A stretch of 64,000 nucleotides of DNA, taken from the NCBI GenBank assembly GCA_963830715.1, contig CAWHNS010000006.1:328098-392097 (forward strand), in the 5' to 3' direction. This document shows, in pieces, positions 47,373 to 58,262 of this stretch; positions within the stretch are counted from its first letter, which is position 1, and each line of letters opens with the position of its first letter. The notes beneath the pieces are model-generated. The model was not told the DNA's origin, searched no databases, and was given only the letters and a program-made list of their open reading frames with translations. A program made the position numbers and the translations under genes. This DNA comes from CAVVMA01 sp963830715. Its GTDB lineage: Bacteria; Desulfobacterota; Binatia; Binatales; Binataceae.

Positions 47373-48989
47373 TCAGTGAACGGCGGCCGCGTCGGGTGGG
47401 CCCTGGACGCGTTTCAGGAAGTAGAAGCTCGGCACCAGCAGAATCGCCACGAACGCCAGCACCCGATAGAGGTCGTTGAACGAGAGCATCGCGGCCTGCG
47501 CCTGGATCATTCCGTAGATCCTGCCCAGACCCTGATTCTGCCCGGCCATCATTTGCGGCAGCGAGCTGAGCGGAGTCGGGCCGGGCATCACCGGAGCAGC
47601 CTGCATGAGCTTCCACGCATCGAAGATCGTGTAATGCTCGACCAGCCTCGACTGATGGATCTGCTCGTGATTGAGGAGCGTGGTCATCAGGTATGAGATG
47701 CCGACTGCGGCGCCGGTGTTTCGCATCATGTTGTACAGGCTCGCCGCGTAGCCCATCCGCTCGCGCGGCACGCAGGAGAGCGTCGCGGCGGAGAGCGTGG
47801 GGAAGATCAGCCCGAGGCCCACTCCGAGCACAACGCTCGGCCACACCACGCCCCAGGTGTCGACTTGCAGGTCCCAGCCGGACATCGCCCACAATCCCGA
47901 CGCCATCAGGCAAAAGCCGGCGCCGATCAGCGGGCGCGTGTCCCATCCGGCGCGCGCGAGTTGGCCGAGCGCGAACATCGCGACCATCGTGCCGAGTCCG
48001 CGCGGCGCCATCACCAGGCCGGCCTGCCACGCCGTGTAGCCCATCAACTCCTGGAGAAAGATCGGATTGAGCAGGCCGGTGCCGAACAGCACGAAGCTCA
48101 TCACGACCACCAGCGCCACCGCCAGCGTAAACTGGCTGTTCTTGAGGATCCGCAAATCGAGGATCGGCTCGGAAAAACGAAGCTCGTGAATCACCAGCGC
48201 GATGAGGAGCGCGGCCGCAAAGAGCGTCGCCCATACCACCCACGGCGATTCGAACCAGTCCGCGCGCTGGCCGCGGTCGAGCACGATCTGCGAAAGTCCA
48301 AGGCCCCCAGCAAGGAAAACGATTCCGAGGTAGTCGACTCGCCCGCCTGCCGCCCGGCGCTGCCGCAAGTAGGCCGGGTCGTGGACGAAGGTATAGACCA
48401 TCAGGGCGGCCAGGATGCCGAGCGGAACGTTGATGTAGAAGTTCCAGCGCCACGACCAGTTGTCGGTGATCCATCCGCCCAGGGTCGGACCCATGATCGG
48501 CGCGACCATCAGGCCGACTCCCCAAGTCGCCATCGCCATCGCCTGTTCGTTCGGCGGGAAGGTCTCCATCAGAATCGCCTGCGAGGAGGGGATCATGGCT
48601 GCGCCGGCGGCGCCCTGGATAAGCCGAAACGCTACCATCTGATCGAGCGATCGCGCGGCGCCGCAGCATGCCGAAGCGAGGACGAAAGTCGTCACGGAAA
48701 ACAGGAAGTAGCGCTTGCGTCCGAAGCGCGACGAGATCCATCCGGTCATCGGGATCATGATCCCGTTGGCGACCAGATAGCTGGTCGCTACCCACGCGAT
48801 CTCATCGACGCTCGCGGAAAAGCTGCCCTGCATGTGGGGCAGTGACACGTTCACGATGGTGTTGTCGAGCACCTCGAGCGCCGCACCCAGCATCACGGCG
48901 ATCGCGACGAGCCACTTGTGCGGACTCGCGCGAGTCGTTTCCGGAATCGGAGTTGCGGTCGCTACTGCCACGTTTCGCTTCGGTAACAC
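47373..48989 (-). CDS. DHA2-family drug efflux MFS transporter (EmrB-like)
   Basis: 538 aa with 14 predicted helices. The family motif LEVLDNTIVNVSLPHMQGSF is in TM1, ISSRFGRKRYFLFSVTTFVL is the motif A loop, and WGVGLMVAPIMGPTLGGWIT is the antiporter motif C. Exports drugs or toxic metabolites with proton import. Intact. No adaptor protein is adjacent, so it probably works alone or with an EmrA encoded elsewhere. Confidence 0.92.
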   Translation of the reverse strand: MLPKRNVAVATATPIPETTRASPHKWLVAIAVMLGAALEVLDNTIVNVSLPHMQGSFSASVDEIAWVATSYLVANGIMIPMTGWISSRFGRKRYFLFSVTTFVLASACCGAARSLDQMVAFRLIQGAAGAAMIPSSQAILMETFPPNEQAMAMATWGVGLMVAPIMGPTLGGWITDNWSWRWNFYINVPLGILAALMVYTFVHDPAYLRQRRAAGGRVDYLGIVFLAGGLGLSQIVLDRGQRADWFESPWVVWATLFAAALLIALVIHELRFSEPILDLRILKNSQFTLAVALVVVMSFVLFGTGLLNPIFLQELMGYTAWQAGLVMAPRGLGTMVAMFALGQLARAGWDTRPLIGAGFCLMASGLWAMSGWDLQVDTWGVVWPSVVLGVGLGLIFPTLSAATLSCVPRERMGYAASLYNMMRNTGAAVGISYLMTTLLNHEQIHQSRLVEHYTIFDAWKLMQAAPVMPGPTPLSSLPQMMAGQNQGLGRIYGMIQAQAAMLSFNDLYRVLAFVAILLVPSFYFLKRVQGPPDAAAVH

Positions 48990-49117
48990 TTAGCACAGCG
49001 CCGGACGCGAAGTGACAGTTGGCGCCGGCGCTCGGAGACCCGCCTTGGTCGGGCTTGCGAGGGCGGGGCCAAGTCGGGCAGAGTCAGGGCCCGCGCCGCA
49101 ACGATCGCGCTCGACGA

Positions 49118-50197
49118 ATGGCACTGAAACTGGAAACGCCGCAGGGCATCGACGCTCTCACCGAGTTCGCGCTCTTCCAGGATCGGGTCTACGAACACCG
49201 CAGCGCGCGATGGTCGGCGCTCGTGCCGCTTCTGCTGCCGGTGTTGAGCGGCGATAGTCCGTTCGCCGATGGCCGCACGATACGTCCGCTTGTCGTGCGC
49301 GATCGCGGCGAAATAGTGGCGCGGGCCCTGGCGGTGGTGGACGATCACTACAACCGCCATTGGCGGCGCGAGCGCCTGGGCCATATCACGATGTTCGAGG
49401 CGATGCCGGATTCGCGCGAGGCGGTCCGGATGCTCGCGGACGGGGCCTGCGAATGGCTCCGCGGCCGCGGCGTCGAAGCCGCGCGCGCCGGGTTCGGGCT
49501 GCTGGACTTTCCCTTCGTGATCGACGATTACGAGTCGCTGCCGGCGAGCCTGGTGCGCTACAATCCCGCTTATTACCATTCGCTCCTCAAGGACGCCGGC
49601 TTCGAGTCCGAGCAGGGCTGGGTTGACTACAAGATTCGCGTCACGCCCGAACTGATCGCGCGCTACAAGAGCGCGCTCGAAGCCGCGATGCGGGCAGGAT
49701 TCGAGATCGTGCCGCTCAAGGACATTCCCGAGAAGCGGCGGGTCGCGGAAGTCACCGATACCTTCAACGACACCTTCAAGACGCACTGGGGATTTACGCC
49801 GATGAGCGAGGCGGAACTCTCCCTGATGCTGGCCTTCTACCTGATGACCGGCGGGCTCGAGACTTCGGTGCTCGCCTACCGCAACGGTGCGCCGGTAGGA
49901 GTCATTCTGGTAACGCCTGAAGGCTCCGAGACTGCCGTGCTCAAGCCGGGGCGGGTGCTGCACGACTCCGAGAAGCTGAACTTCCTCGGCATCGGCGTGC
50001 GCGAATCGGCGCGCGGACGGGGCGTGAACCTCGCGATGGCGGCGTACTCGTATCTCGAACTCATCCGGCGCGGCGCGAAGTATCTGAGCTATACGCTGGT
50101 GCTCGACGACAACTGGCCGTCGCGCCGCACCGGCGAGAAGCTGGGAGCGTACGTATGCGCCAACTACATGGTGTATCGGCGCAACTTCCGGCGCTGA
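49118..50197 (+). CDS. Large GNAT-like acetyltransferase
   Basis: About 359 aa from the ATG at 49118. The C-terminal third carries an acetyl-CoA binding pattern (FLGIGVRESARGRGVNLAMA, R-x-R-G-x-x-x) and a downstream YLELIRRGAKYLSYTLVLDD. The N-terminal 230 residues (LGHITMFEAMPDSREAVRML, LVRYNPAYYHSLLKDAGFES) form a second, divergent GNAT-like half, suggesting an ancient duplication. Intact; 24 bases before the LLM oxidoreductase gene. Substrate unknown. Confidence 0.75.
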   Translation: MALKLETPQGIDALTEFALFQDRVYEHRSARWSALVPLLLPVLSGDSPFADGRTIRPLVVRDRGEIVARALAVVDDHYNRHWRRERLGHITMFEAMPDSREAVRMLADGACEWLRGRGVEAARAGFGLLDFPFVIDDYESLPASLVRYNPAYYHSLLKDAGFESEQGWVDYKIRVTPELIARYKSALEAAMRAGFEIVPLKDIPEKRRVAEVTDTFNDTFKTHWGFTPMSEAELSLMLAFYLMTGGLETSVLAYRNGAPVGVILVTPEGSETAVLKPGRVLHDSEKLNFLGIGVRESARGRGVNLAMAAYSYLELIRRGAKYLSYTLVLDDNWPSRRTGEKLGAYVCANYMVYRRNFRR

Positions 50198-50221
50198 TGC
50201 GTCACTAAAAGGAGACATTCG

Positions 50222-51175
50222 ATGGCTCAACATCCGATCCGCTTCGGAATCCAGAGCGGGCAGCAGATGACGGACTGGAACGAGCTCTCCAATCTCTGGC
50301 GGAAAGCCGACGATTGGGGTTACGACTCGCTCTGGGTCTATGACCATTTTTACCCGATCTTCGTCCCCGATCCGACCGGTCCGTGTCTAGAGGGATGGAC
50401 GACGCTTTCGGCGCTGAGCCAGCAGACCAAACGGGCGCGAATCGGAGCGCTAGTCAACGGGAACAGCTACCGCAATCCCTGCATCACGGCGAAGATGGCC
50501 GCGACCGTGGACCATCTGAGCGGCGGCAGGTTCAACCTGGGAATCGGCGCCGGCTGGTTCGAGTTCGAGCATCGAAGCTTCGGAATCGACTTCAAGCCGA
50601 CGCCGCAACGGCTCCAGGCTTTGGACGAGGCCTGCACGATCATTCGGGGAATGTTCACGCAGGAGAAAACGAGTCTGCGCGGCAAGCAGTACAACGTGAT
50701 CGACGCGGTATGCAATCCAAAGCCGATCCAGAAGCCGTATCCGCCGATCATGATCGGCGGCAGCGGGGAAAAGGTGTTGCTGAAGATAGTCGCGCGGCAT
50801 GCGGACATCTGGAATGCGCCCAACCTCAGCATCGAACGCACGCGGGAACTAATCGACATTATCCGCCGGCATGGCGACACAGTGGGCCGCGACAGCGACC
50901 AGATCGAGAAGAGCGCGGGGATGATGCTCTGCTACCGCGCGCCGAAGGAACGCGAATCGATGATGACGATGATCGTTGGCTCGATGGCACAGATCACGCC
51001 CGAGAAAGCGCGAGAACAGATGATGGTCGGCGATCGCCAGGAGTGCCTGGACAGGATCGAGCGGTACCTGAAGGCGGGCGTCACCCATTTCATCTTCATG
51101 CTGGTGGCCCCGTTCCCGATGGACGATATCCAGCGCTTTGCCGAGGACGTGATTCCGCAATTCCGATCGCGCTGA
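50222..51175 (+). CDS. LLM-class F420-dependent oxidoreductase
   Basis: 317 aa with an excellent AAAAGGAGA ribosome site. Luciferase-like TIM barrel: WRKADDWGYDSLWVYDHFYP, KMAATVDHLSGGRFNLGIGA and GWFEFEHRSFGIDF (F420 phosphate pocket), then PKPIQKPYPPIMIGGSGEKV. Most such genes use coenzyme F420. Intact and probably co-transcribed with the GNAT gene upstream. Confidence 0.92.
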   Translation: MAQHPIRFGIQSGQQMTDWNELSNLWRKADDWGYDSLWVYDHFYPIFVPDPTGPCLEGWTTLSALSQQTKRARIGALVNGNSYRNPCITAKMAATVDHLSGGRFNLGIGAGWFEFEHRSFGIDFKPTPQRLQALDEACTIIRGMFTQEKTSLRGKQYNVIDAVCNPKPIQKPYPPIMIGGSGEKVLLKIVARHADIWNAPNLSIERTRELIDIIRRHGDTVGRDSDQIEKSAGMMLCYRAPKERESMMTMIVGSMAQITPEKAREQMMVGDRQECLDRIERYLKAGVTHFIFMLVAPFPMDDIQRFAEDVIPQFRSR

Positions 51176-51245
51176 GGCAGCCTTCCCTGCCCGGCGGTGA
51201 CTCGGATGAAGGCAATGGCCTACAATTAATGCAGAGTTGCCCACC

Positions 51246-53534
<2,289 letters not shown>

Positions 53535-53585
53535 GCTGCCGTTCTGCTTCAGGGCTGGCGAAGCTAGCCGAGTGCGGCGCCGGCG

Positions 53586-54401
53586 TTACATGCTGAGGCA
53601 AGCTTCCGCGGCCAGCGTGAACAGGTGCTCGCGGATCTGATGGCGACTCCAGTTGCGTCGGTCCCACTCACCGCTCAGATCGTCGCCGCCGTAGAGAATC
53701 TGACCGAATTGCACGCGACGGAACTGGGCGACCGCGAAGAACGCCGCCGCTTCCATCTCGACCGTAAGGCAACCTTCGCGCTTGCGCGCATTCATCCTGG
53801 CGCGGGTCTCGCGATAGATCGCATCGGTGGTCCAGGTTTTGGCGACGATGTAGTCGTGGCCGTTTCGGCGGAGGGTTTTTTCGATCGCGGCCAAAGCGCG
53901 TGGATGCGGCGCGACCTCGCGCGACGGCGGCAGGTAATGATACGAAGTGCCCTCGTCGCGAATGGCAGCGTTGGGCACTACGATATGCCCAACCGCAATC
54001 TTTGAATCGAGTACACCCGCGCCGCCGCACGCGATGAATTTGCGCGCGCCAAGCGCGATCATCAGCTCGAGCATCGCAGCCGAAATCGCGGCGCCGACGC
54101 GCGGATGGACCACGGCGAGCCGCCGCCCATTGAATTCGAGCTCATAAATCGGATGCTTGCCGGTCTCCCACGTTTCGCTGTGAATCTCGCGGGCGCCATT
54201 GCGGATCAGCTCGTCGATTACGTCCTGGAAGAAGCAGAGGACGCAGTGTTGGGGAGCACCAATCGACTTGTGCACCCGGCGCGGCTCGATAATCGCGACT
54301 GGCGCGGGATCGAACTCGAGGATGGGGAAGAGACGTGCGGCCAGGCGCTTTGGACGGGGTAAGCGGGTGCGTGCCGATGACTTGAGTCGCAGCGGTTTCA
54401 T
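53586..54401 (-). CDS. Uridine-phosphorylase-like nucleoside phosphorylase
   Basis: 271 aa, intact. PNP/UDP fold: VVHPRVGAAISAAMLELMIA, ACGGAGVLDSKIAVGHIVVP, and the C-terminal TVEMEAAAFFAVAQFRRVQF, with the conserved ME-E/D nucleoside-binding motif. Basic N-terminal extension of about 40 residues. Cleaves a nucleoside with phosphate in salvage; preference not determined. It converges on ppk1. Confidence 0.85.
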   Translation of the reverse strand: MKPLRLKSSARTRLPRPKRLAARLFPILEFDPAPVAIIEPRRVHKSIGAPQHCVLCFFQDVIDELIRNGAREIHSETWETGKHPIYELEFNGRRLAVVHPRVGAAISAAMLELMIALGARKFIACGGAGVLDSKIAVGHIVVPNAAIRDEGTSYHYLPPSREVAPHPRALAAIEKTLRRNGHDYIVAKTWTTDAIYRETRARMNARKREGCLTVEMEAAAFFAVAQFRRVQFGQILYGGDDLSGEWDRRNWSRHQIREHLFTLAAEACLSM

Positions 54402-54616
54402 CAGGCTGAGCTTCCAGGCTTGCTGTGATGTAGCACCTTGTACTGTGCCATAAGCGTAAGGACGCGCACGGACAGACTAATTCGTCCTAACAGGCTCGTC
54501 CATGCCGCCGAGAATGCCTTCCATGCAGCCGTGGGACCGACATAGCCCGCAATGGCAATGACTGGAAAACGCTCGTTTGTGTGCATGCCGCTCTCATCTG
54601 CGAAGGAAGCGTACAC
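54401..54616 (-). pseudogene. Truncated DUF3800-like fragment
   Basis: The first 40 residues, MYASFADESGMHTNERFPVI and AIAGYVGPTAAWKAFSAAW, look like the N-terminus of a DUF3800 protein (DESG motif, GY and W positions). From about residue 40 the sequence has no family match and ends at a stop after 71 codons. It lies just left of the tRNA fragment. Identification is tentative. Confidence 0.45.
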
Positions 54617-54726
54617 GACAGTTCAGGCCCGTCAGTCTGCTCTCACGGATTATCGAGCCATGTTTTGAAGGAACTTCCGCGGCCGGACGCCAGCGCAGAG
54701 CCAGTCCTCAACTAACGCCGCTGTGT

Positions 54727-54771
54727 TGGTGGACGCACCTGGACTCGAACCAGGGACCTCTTGCATGTGAG
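54727..54771 (-). tRNA. 3' fragment of tRNA-Val(CAC), attachment-site relic (not a functional tRNA)
   Basis: Reverse complement: the anticodon loop half CTCACAT, stem GCAAG, variable loop AGGTC, a perfect T-arm CCTGG-TTCGAGT-CCAGG, acceptor strand TGCGTCC, discriminator A and CCA at 54727-54729. The 5' half (D-arm, 5' acceptor strand, 5' anticodon stem) is missing and the identity breaks off at 54771. A 45-bp 3' tRNA end is the classical duplicated core of integrative elements. Orientation puts the element at higher coordinates. Confidence 0.78.
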
Positions 54772-54976
54772 TTGTGCAACCTTGCGCAAACGTCAGAGTA
54801 GTCTGGTATCGCTCGGTAGCGCTACAAGGTAGCGAAAGCGCTGTGGCAGAAGGGTTTTCTGTGCACGACTGGAATGCGACGCTCGGTTACCCAGTGCTAT
54901 CGATTGATCTCCGATTAGGGCACAAATTCGGGCACAGAGGGCACAAAATTGGGCACAGTAAATTGGACGCCGCGCG

Positions 54977-55857
54977 TCACATCCATGAAGCCTTCCGCGG
55001 ATCCCAATGGCCGGTCGCGCGGCCAGCCAGCACAGGATCGAGCAGCGCCGCAGCTTGCGCATAGCCCTGACGCAGGTCCGTATCGAGACCAACTTCCTTG
55101 GCCAGCTTCCGGTACGGGACCGCCCATTCGGGCGGCGGTGGCGGGAACCGATCCGGAAGACCATGCTGACGCCTTCCCTCGAAGACTCCAACGAGCGCAG
55201 TGCGAAGGCGAGAGGCATCCAGCACCATGAATTGCTTCACGAGGACAAGATCGACGAGATCTTTTGAGCGACTGCTCCGGCGACCTTGGCTGTAGGTTTT
55301 TGTGTATGCGTGGACCTTCTCTGCGATGTGTTGCTCAAGCGGCAGGACCGGAACCTCGATCGGATCGACTCCGGCAAATTCCAAAAGATCTGTGCCGCGA
55401 TTTTCTCCGGTTCCCATTTCAGCGGATCAGAGAAAGCGATATCGACGATTACATCCTCAAAGCGCCTGCCGCCCAGTTCCGCTCTTGTGCGGTATCTCAT
55501 CGCCGCGCCTTCGAGGTCTTCGCCAGGCGGACCTACCTTCTCGATGTCGAAATTGAAAAAGTCATCGAGCCGAACCGCTTGGGCGGAAATCAGATCGGAA
55601 GTAGCCGCCTCTTCGCTGTCGTTGCGAATCAGGTCCATGTCTTTTGTGGTGCGCGTGCGTTCGCCGAGGCGGAAGTCGAGGGCTAACGCGCCCTTGAGCA
55701 CCCAACGTTGCGGGGCCGCGACCAAGAGCCGCGCGAGAAGACGATCAAAAACAACCGCCTTGCGCAGGCGAATGAGAGAAGTGCCGGTCTCTCGCGAACG
55801 GGCCAGCAGACGCTGTTCCAGCGCCTGACGAAACGCAGCACCACTTTCGTACTTCAC
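54977..55857 (-). CDS. abiEii: AbiEii-type nucleotidyltransferase toxin, frameshifted
   Basis: The N-terminal frame has WVLKGALALDFRLGERTRTT and KDMDLIRND, the NTase GG/GA-x-D-L pattern, and RFEDVIVDIAFSDPLKWEPE. Frames switch near 55390, where the second frame continues DLLEFAGVDPIEVPVLPLEQ, HIAEKVHAYTKTYSQGRRSS and RSKDLVDLVLVKQFMV. Joined, it is about 290 aa, the usual AbiEii length. As read, the toxin is cut, but one indel would restore it. It overlaps the antitoxin gene by 4 bases. Nucleotidyltransferase toxins of this class may modify tRNA or other nucleotides. Confidence 0.82.
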
Positions 55858-56474
55858 GCTCGCCGCTCCTCGAGAGCCTGTCGAACAAGGCGCTCGACTC
55901 TGCCGCCGCGCGCCCGCGCCGCACCGAGGAGTTTTGACCGAGTGGTAATGCCCCGATCCAGTGCTTGACCTACAGCAGCCGTTATCTGTTCTGGAGCGGT
56001 CCCGGCCTCGGCGGAATCCACAATGGAGCGCGCTGGCCCTGTTACTCGGATTCCTTCGCGGACAACCACGTCTGACTTGCCTATCCGCCGAGTCGTAGTG
56101 TGGACCGTTACACCAATAGACGGAGTGCGGTATCGCCTTGATCTTGGGACGGTAAGATGGACAACCTCTGGCACCACGTCGGAGAGTCCGAGAATGTCAA
56201 GCGCGCTCTCATGTGAGACCACGGCTGTCTCTCTGCCGTTTGCAAGCCACGCGGCGATCACGTCTTCGCGGGGTGAACTCGGGTACTCTCGAAATCGATA
56301 GAGTCCCTGATGAACTCGAATGAAGCGGCCCGACTTGGCATGATGAGCAAGCAGCGCCCTACTGTAGCCGCATGTCTGCGCCTGAGCCGCGGTGAAGTAT
56401 CCCCCCTGTTCGGAGGCAAGTTCAAAAAGCCGAGCTCGACGTGCTTTGCTGCGATCTGAGTCGTTGTCATGCAT
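55854..56474 (-). CDS. abiEi: AbiEi-type antitoxin / transcriptional regulator
   Basis: 206 aa, intact. N-terminal wHTH (LFELASEQGGYFTAAQAQTC, YSRALLAHHAKSGRFIRVHQ) and a C-terminal antitoxin domain (RETAVVSHESALDILGLSDV, VPEVVHLTVPRSRRYRTPSI). AbiEi proteins bind inverted repeats in their own promoter. A perfect one sits just upstream at 56476-56494. First gene of the AbiE operon. Confidence 0.88.
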   Translation of the reverse strand: MHDNDSDRSKARRARLFELASEQGGYFTAAQAQTCGYSRALLAHHAKSGRFIRVHQGLYRFREYPSSPREDVIAAWLANGRETAVVSHESALDILGLSDVVPEVVHLTVPRSRRYRTPSIGVTVHTTTRRIGKSDVVVREGIRVTGPARSIVDSAEAGTAPEQITAAVGQALDRGITTRSKLLGAARARGGRVERLVRQALEERRA

Positions 56475-56475
56475 T

Positions 56476-56494
56476 AGTCAAATAATACTTGACT
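56476..56494 (-). promoter_or_regulatory. Candidate AbiEi operator over the abiE promoter
   Basis: The 6-bp inverted repeat AGTCAA-ataatac-TTGACT lies 2 bases upstream of the antitoxin start. On the minus strand, TATTAT within it resembles a -10 box, with TTGGAT 17 bases upstream as a weak -35. The mRNA would be nearly leaderless. Negative autoregulation by AbiEi would be expected. Confidence 0.5.
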
Positions 56495-56655
56495 TACGCG
56501 TGACATCCAAGTGGCAGCAAGCTGGCCGACCGCCTGCTCGAACGAAGCATAGAGGAGCCGGACGAAGACCTGTCCACAAACATCCATGCGCAGTGGCAAA
56601 TCTGAGGCACCTACTCTCGCCTCGGACCCTCCAGTCGGGTAATGGTGAAGGCGCG

Positions 56656-57474
56656 ATGGCGGCGGGTGTGGCTCTCCAAGTGCAGGTAGTTCCAGTTCGA
56701 CCCCCTTTAAAGTGGGCAGGCGGCAAGCGGTGGCTCGTTCCGCATCTTGCCGAACTGTGGACGGTGCACCAACACAGACGCCTGGTAGAGCCGTTCTGCG
56801 GCGGCCTCGCCGTCTCCTTGAGCTTGCGACCAGCGCGCGCCCTCCTGAACGACATCAATCCGCACGCGGTACATTTCTATTCGTGGCTGAAGCGTGGCTT
56901 GAAGGTGAATGATGGCGTCGAGTTCGACAACCGGAAGACCCTCTACTACGAGCACCGGACGCGATTCAACCAGCTTACTTCCAACGGTGGAGCCGGCTCG
57001 GCCGAAGCGGCGGCGCTTTTCTATTATCTTAACCGCACCTGTTACAACGGTCTTTGTCGCTTCAATTCGAGCGGTCATTTCAACGTACCATTCGGTCGAT
57101 ACAAGCGCATCAATTACAACCGCGATTTCAGCAGCTATCGCTGCGTTTTCAGCGACTGGAAATTCTCGACGGGAGACTTCGAACAGGTCTTGGTCGAAGC
57201 CGATGACTTCCTTTATGCCGATCCGCCGTACGATGTGGAATTCAGGTCTTACTCGAAAGAGGGTTTCAGCTGGGACGACCAGGTCCGGTTAGGAGAATGG
57301 TTGTCAAGACATCAAGGGCCGACCGTCCTGTCGAATCAGGCCACCGACCGGATTCTCCGGCTGTACAAGAAGCTCGGATTTAGGCTGCGTCTGATCGACG
57401 CGCCGCGCATGATCAACTGCACCGGAGACCGATCGCCCGCCAAGGAAGTCCTCGCGACCCGCGGTCTCGACTAA
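56656..57474 (+). CDS. DNA adenine methyltransferase (D12 class, Dam/DpnIIA-like)
   Basis: About 273 aa from the ATG at 56656; the longer frame upstream is unrelated. Motifs: PLKWAGGKRWLVPHLAEL (SAM), LVEPFCGGLAVSLSLRPA, LLNDINPHAVHFYSWLK, YYLNRTCYNGLCRFN and DFLYADPPYDVEF (DPPY catalytic). Class-alpha N6-adenine methylase of Dam type, probably GATC or a similar site. Intact. The nuclease gene starts 4 bases after its stop, so they form a restriction-modification operon. Confidence 0.92.
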   Translation: MAAGVALQVQVVPVRPPLKWAGGKRWLVPHLAELWTVHQHRRLVEPFCGGLAVSLSLRPARALLNDINPHAVHFYSWLKRGLKVNDGVEFDNRKTLYYEHRTRFNQLTSNGGAGSAEAAALFYYLNRTCYNGLCRFNSSGHFNVPFGRYKRINYNRDFSSYRCVFSDWKFSTGDFEQVLVEADDFLYADPPYDVEFRSYSKEGFSWDDQVRLGEWLSRHQGPTVLSNQATDRILRLYKKLGFRLRLIDAPRMINCTGDRSPAKEVLATRGLD

Positions 57475-57478
57475 AAGG

Positions 57479-57892
57479 GTGGGACGGAACACAAATACCG
57501 GAGCCGTCCTGGAGAGCATGGTACTGCCCGCTCTGAAACGCGGCGGGTACTCGTACCGTAAGCAGGTGCTGGTCGGCTCGCGTCCGGGCGGCGGACGGCA
57601 CAAGGTGGATCTGGCCGCCGAAAAGGCGGGCCACGAGTTCCTAATCTCGATGAAATGGCAGCAGAGCTCGGGCACCGCTGAACAGAAGGTTCCGTTCGAG
57701 ATCATTTGCCTTGCCGAGGCGATCAGAGAAACTCCCAGCTATAGACGCGGCTACGTGGTTTTGGGCGGACCCGGCTGGACCCTCAGGGAATATTACGTCG
57801 AGAAGATCCAGAAGCACCTCGTCGGCACCGAAGCGGTGACGGTGCTTTCGCTGGAGGCCTTTGTTGCTCTGGCGAATGAAGGCAAGCTCTGA
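57479..57892 (+). CDS. PD-(D/E)XK-like nuclease, probable type II restriction enzyme
   Basis: 137 aa from a GTG. Core pattern GGGRHKVDLAAEKAGHEFLI then SMKWQQSSGTAEQKVPFEI: an Asp in the first strand and S-x-K in place of the usual (D/E)-x-K. An adjacent Gln-Gln, and an EYYVEKIQKHLVG helix, complete the fold. Small size is normal for the group found next to phage and plasmid methylases. Expected to cleave the site that the methylase protects. The first acidic residue substitution should be verified. Confidence 0.7.
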   Translation: MGRNTNTGAVLESMVLPALKRGGYSYRKQVLVGSRPGGGRHKVDLAAEKAGHEFLISMKWQQSSGTAEQKVPFEIICLAEAIRETPSYRRGYVVLGGPGWTLREYYVEKIQKHLVGTEAVTVLSLEAFVALANEGKL

Positions 57893-57922
57893 CTTCTGAC
57901 CATAAATTAGGACGGACGGTCG

Positions 57923-58204
57923 ATGTTGCGTGTAACCATAGAAATCGTCCCGAACGGAGATGAAGCATGGAAGTATCCGATATCCATTGCTGAGATAGCC
58001 AACGTCACCGGTCTGAGCCCGATTTCCGATTATGCTTGTCGGCTGGTTCGGGACGGTGAGACAGTCGCTCTCGCCTACGTTATCAAGCACAACCGCCGCG
58101 ACGGAGCGGAGACGCTCGTTGCCAGAGCGCTTAAGGAGCTGGAAGCCGCCAGAGCGGGGGCTTGGGTTGACACTGATCCTGCCAGGAACAGGAACGGGAG
58201 ATAA
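57923..58204 (+). CDS. Hypothetical protein downstream of the R-M pair
   Basis: 93 aa, intact: MLRVTIEIVPNGDEAWKYPI, SIAEIANVTGLSPISDYACR, then LVARALKELEAARAGAWVDT. Small alpha/beta protein without a recognised motif. It lies 30 bases after the nuclease gene and may belong to the same operon. Function unknown. Confidence 0.6.
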   Translation: MLRVTIEIVPNGDEAWKYPISIAEIANVTGLSPISDYACRLVRDGETVALAYVIKHNRRDGAETLVARALKELEAARAGAWVDTDPARNRNGR

Positions 58205-58262
58205 ACCATGAAAGGACTCTCGTCCGAATCTGGGAGTAGCATTGGGCGTCAGCTGCACGTCG

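Noticed and set aside
54727..54771. A functional tRNA gene
   Set aside because: The D-arm and both 5' stem strands are absent, so it cannot fold; it is only the 3' part.
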